From contig JABAQN010000042.1 of NCBI GenBank assembly GCA_019187495.1, positions 1 through 64,000 of the forward strand: a stretch of 64,000 nt of DNA, in the 5' to 3' direction. The position numbers and the translations under genes were made by a program. Shown in pieces: positions 62,903 through 64,000 of this stretch (within the stretch, counting starts at the first letter, position 1; each line of letters opens with the position of its first letter). The notes beneath the pieces are model-generated. The model did no database searches. It was not told where the DNA came from and saw nothing but the letters and a program-made list of their open reading frames with translations. This DNA is from Steroidobacteraceae bacterium (GTDB lineage Bacteria > Pseudomonadota > Gammaproteobacteria > Steroidobacterales > Steroidobacteraceae).

Positions 62903-64000
62903 TCAGGCGCGCTGCCAGATCAGATGGCCTCCACGCAGTGTCGCGACCACCTCGACGGCGGCGAGATTGCGGCGCGCGGCCGACCACGGCCGATCGAGCA
63001 GGCACAGGTCGGCAGGCGATCCGGAGTGGATCGAGCCGTGTCCCATCGATGCGACGGCGCGACCCGGCGCGAGCGGATCGCCGCCGAAGAGCGCCAGGGC
63101 CTCTTCCGGCGAAAGCGCCTCCGCCTCGCCGAGCGCGCGTCCGCCCGCGGTATGCCGCTCGACCGCGCAGTGCATCGCGAGCCAGGGGTTGGGATCACCG
63201 AGCGGCGCATCGGTGCCGCCCGCGAGCGCGATGCCGGCGTCGAGGAAGCCGCGCGCGCGATACAGCCACGGATGATCGCGGGCGGGGACTTCCGCCAGAT
63301 ACGCGTCGCCCCGCTCGCGCACGAAGTTCGGCTGCGTCACGACGGCGAGGTCGTGCTCCGCGAGCAGCGCCAGCACCGCCGGCGGGGCGATCGAGGCGTG
63401 TTCGATGCGATCGCCTGCGACGCGGCCCGCCATGCCGATCGCCGCGACGGCGAAGACGATCTCCGTTTCCGTCACGCAGTGCACGGCGACCGCGCGGCCT
63501 GCTGCGTGGCTGCGCTCGATCGTCGCGCAGAGTTCCCCGGTGGTCGGCAGCGCCGATTCGCGCAGGTAGATCTTGGTTTGCCCGCGCCGCGCGAGGCCGC
63601 TGTCGATCACGCCATCGAGGCTCGCATCGCCCATCACGACCACGCGCTGCAGGAGTGCGCCGCATGCCGTGGCGTCGGCGAAATACCGGTATTCCCCGGT
63701 GGAGTTGCGCGCGCCGGCGTCCGTGACGCCGGTGACGCCGTAGCTCGCGAGCAATTCGCTCGCGCGCTGCAGCGCCGGTGGCCGGCTCCCGAGACGCGCG
63801 CGCAGCCATGGGTCCGCGTCGTAGAGCCGGCCGGTGGCGGGCGCTTCGTCGCCGGGGCCGAGCAGCGCAAGCCCGCGGGAATTGATGATCCAGAGGCGGC
63901 CGGAGCGGTGCTGGATGCGCGCCGGCCGCCCAGGCACCACGCGATCGAGCCACGCGCGATCGATATCGCCGGCGACCGACTCGTGGTAGCCGATGCCCCG
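62903..64000 (-). CDS. Amidohydrolase family 3 (YtcJ-like), 5' end outside window
   Basis: The frame is open to the right edge, so the N-terminus is missing; a methionine-like start at 63940 is not a true start because family sequence (GIGYHESVAGDIDRAWLD) continues above it. Visible features: a WIINSRGLALLG strand, IYLRESALPTTGEL, metal-site histidines in VAVHCVTETE and RIEHASI, and ALAGGTDAPLG with the catalytic Asp. Zinc-dependent hydrolase of an amide or lactam-like bond; substrate unknown. Convergent with the crotonase gene. Confidence 0.82.
   Translation of the reverse strand, partial: RGIGYHESVAGDIDRAWLDRVVPGRPARIQHRSGRLWIINSRGLALLGPGDEAPATGRLYDADPWLRARLGSRPPALQRASELLASYGVTGVTDAGARNSTGEYRYFADATACGALLQRVVVMGDASLDGVIDSGLARRGQTKIYLRESALPTTGELCATIERSHAAGRAVAVHCVTETEIVFAVAAIGMAGRVAGDRIEHASIAPPAVLALLAEHDLAVVTQPNFVRERGDAYLAEVPARDHPWLYRARGFLDAGIALAGGTDAPLGDPNPWLAMHCAVERHTAGGRALGEAEALSPEEALALFGGDPLAPGRAVASMGHGSIHSGSPADLCLLDRPWSAARRNLAAVEVVATLRGGHLIWQRA

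Overview
The window comes from a GC-rich Gram-negative bacterium. Two TonB-dependent receptors, a Tat-exported molybdoenzyme and a Sec-exported quinohaemoprotein all require an outer membrane and a periplasm. Its gene content is that of a steroid degrader: most genes are close relatives of the mycobacterial HIP (KstR2-type, rings C/D) and igr (C3 side-chain) gene sets, rearranged into long proteobacterial operons. A gammaproteobacterium of the Steroidobacter type is my guess, but no rRNA or phylogenetic marker is present to prove it. No tRNA, rRNA, CRISPR array or transposase gene was seen.

Layout. (1) 1-2592: the end of an acyl-CoA dehydrogenase gene and an acyl-CoA ligase. (2) 2603-13508: an inserted-looking, visibly less GC-rich module flanked by a 33-bp imperfect direct repeat. 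It holds the haem gamma subunit, an SDR, a tandem NTF2-fold protein, a TonB receptor, the beta and alpha subunits of an ethylbenzene dehydrogenase / steroid C25 dehydrogenase-type molybdoenzyme, and an AraC regulator. (3) 13513-29664: an SDR, then one long operon with IpdA, IpdB, a DUF35/thiolase-fold pair, IpdC, EchA20, paired acyl-CoA dehydrogenases including FadE30, FadA6, IpdF, a MaoC hydratase, a thiolase and an LLM oxidoreductase. (4) 29679-30437: a TetR regulator with a clear palindromic operator. (5) 30497-39732: an igr-like operon (ChsH2, ChsH1, Ltp2, ChsE1/ChsE2-like), then a metallo-beta-lactamase-fold hydrolase, FadA5, an HSD-type SDR, a hydratase and a deazaflavin-dependent nitroreductase. 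(6) 39760-44960: an old-yellow-enzyme type flavoprotein, a secreted cupin, a cytochrome-PQQ dehydrogenase and a TetR.

(7) 45104-52919: a separate module with a LuxR-type regulator, a flavin amine oxidase, a TonB receptor, an MFS transporter, a RidA-like protein and a divergent HDAC-family deacetylase, which looks like uptake and oxidation of an acylated amine. (8) 53067-57223: a detached piece of the ring C/D pathway (FadD3-like ligase, Rv3549c-like SDR) with an NTF2-fold protein and a second LuxR-type regulator. (9) 57392-64000: a CofC-CofG-CofH fusion for the F420 deazaflavin core, an NTF2-fold protein, a second LLM oxidoreductase, a two-part crotonase and an incomplete amidohydrolase.

How it fits together (inference). 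The molybdoenzyme would hydroxylate a steroid or hydrocarbon with water. The igr-like genes would remove the last C3 side-chain unit as propionyl-CoA. FadD3, FadE30, IpdF, EchA20, IpdAB, IpdC, the other acyl-CoA dehydrogenases and FadA6 would open and degrade rings D and C. An F420 biosynthesis gene together with three candidate F420-dependent enzymes suggests deazaflavin redox chemistry is tied to this catabolism. Ring A/B degradation genes are not in the window.
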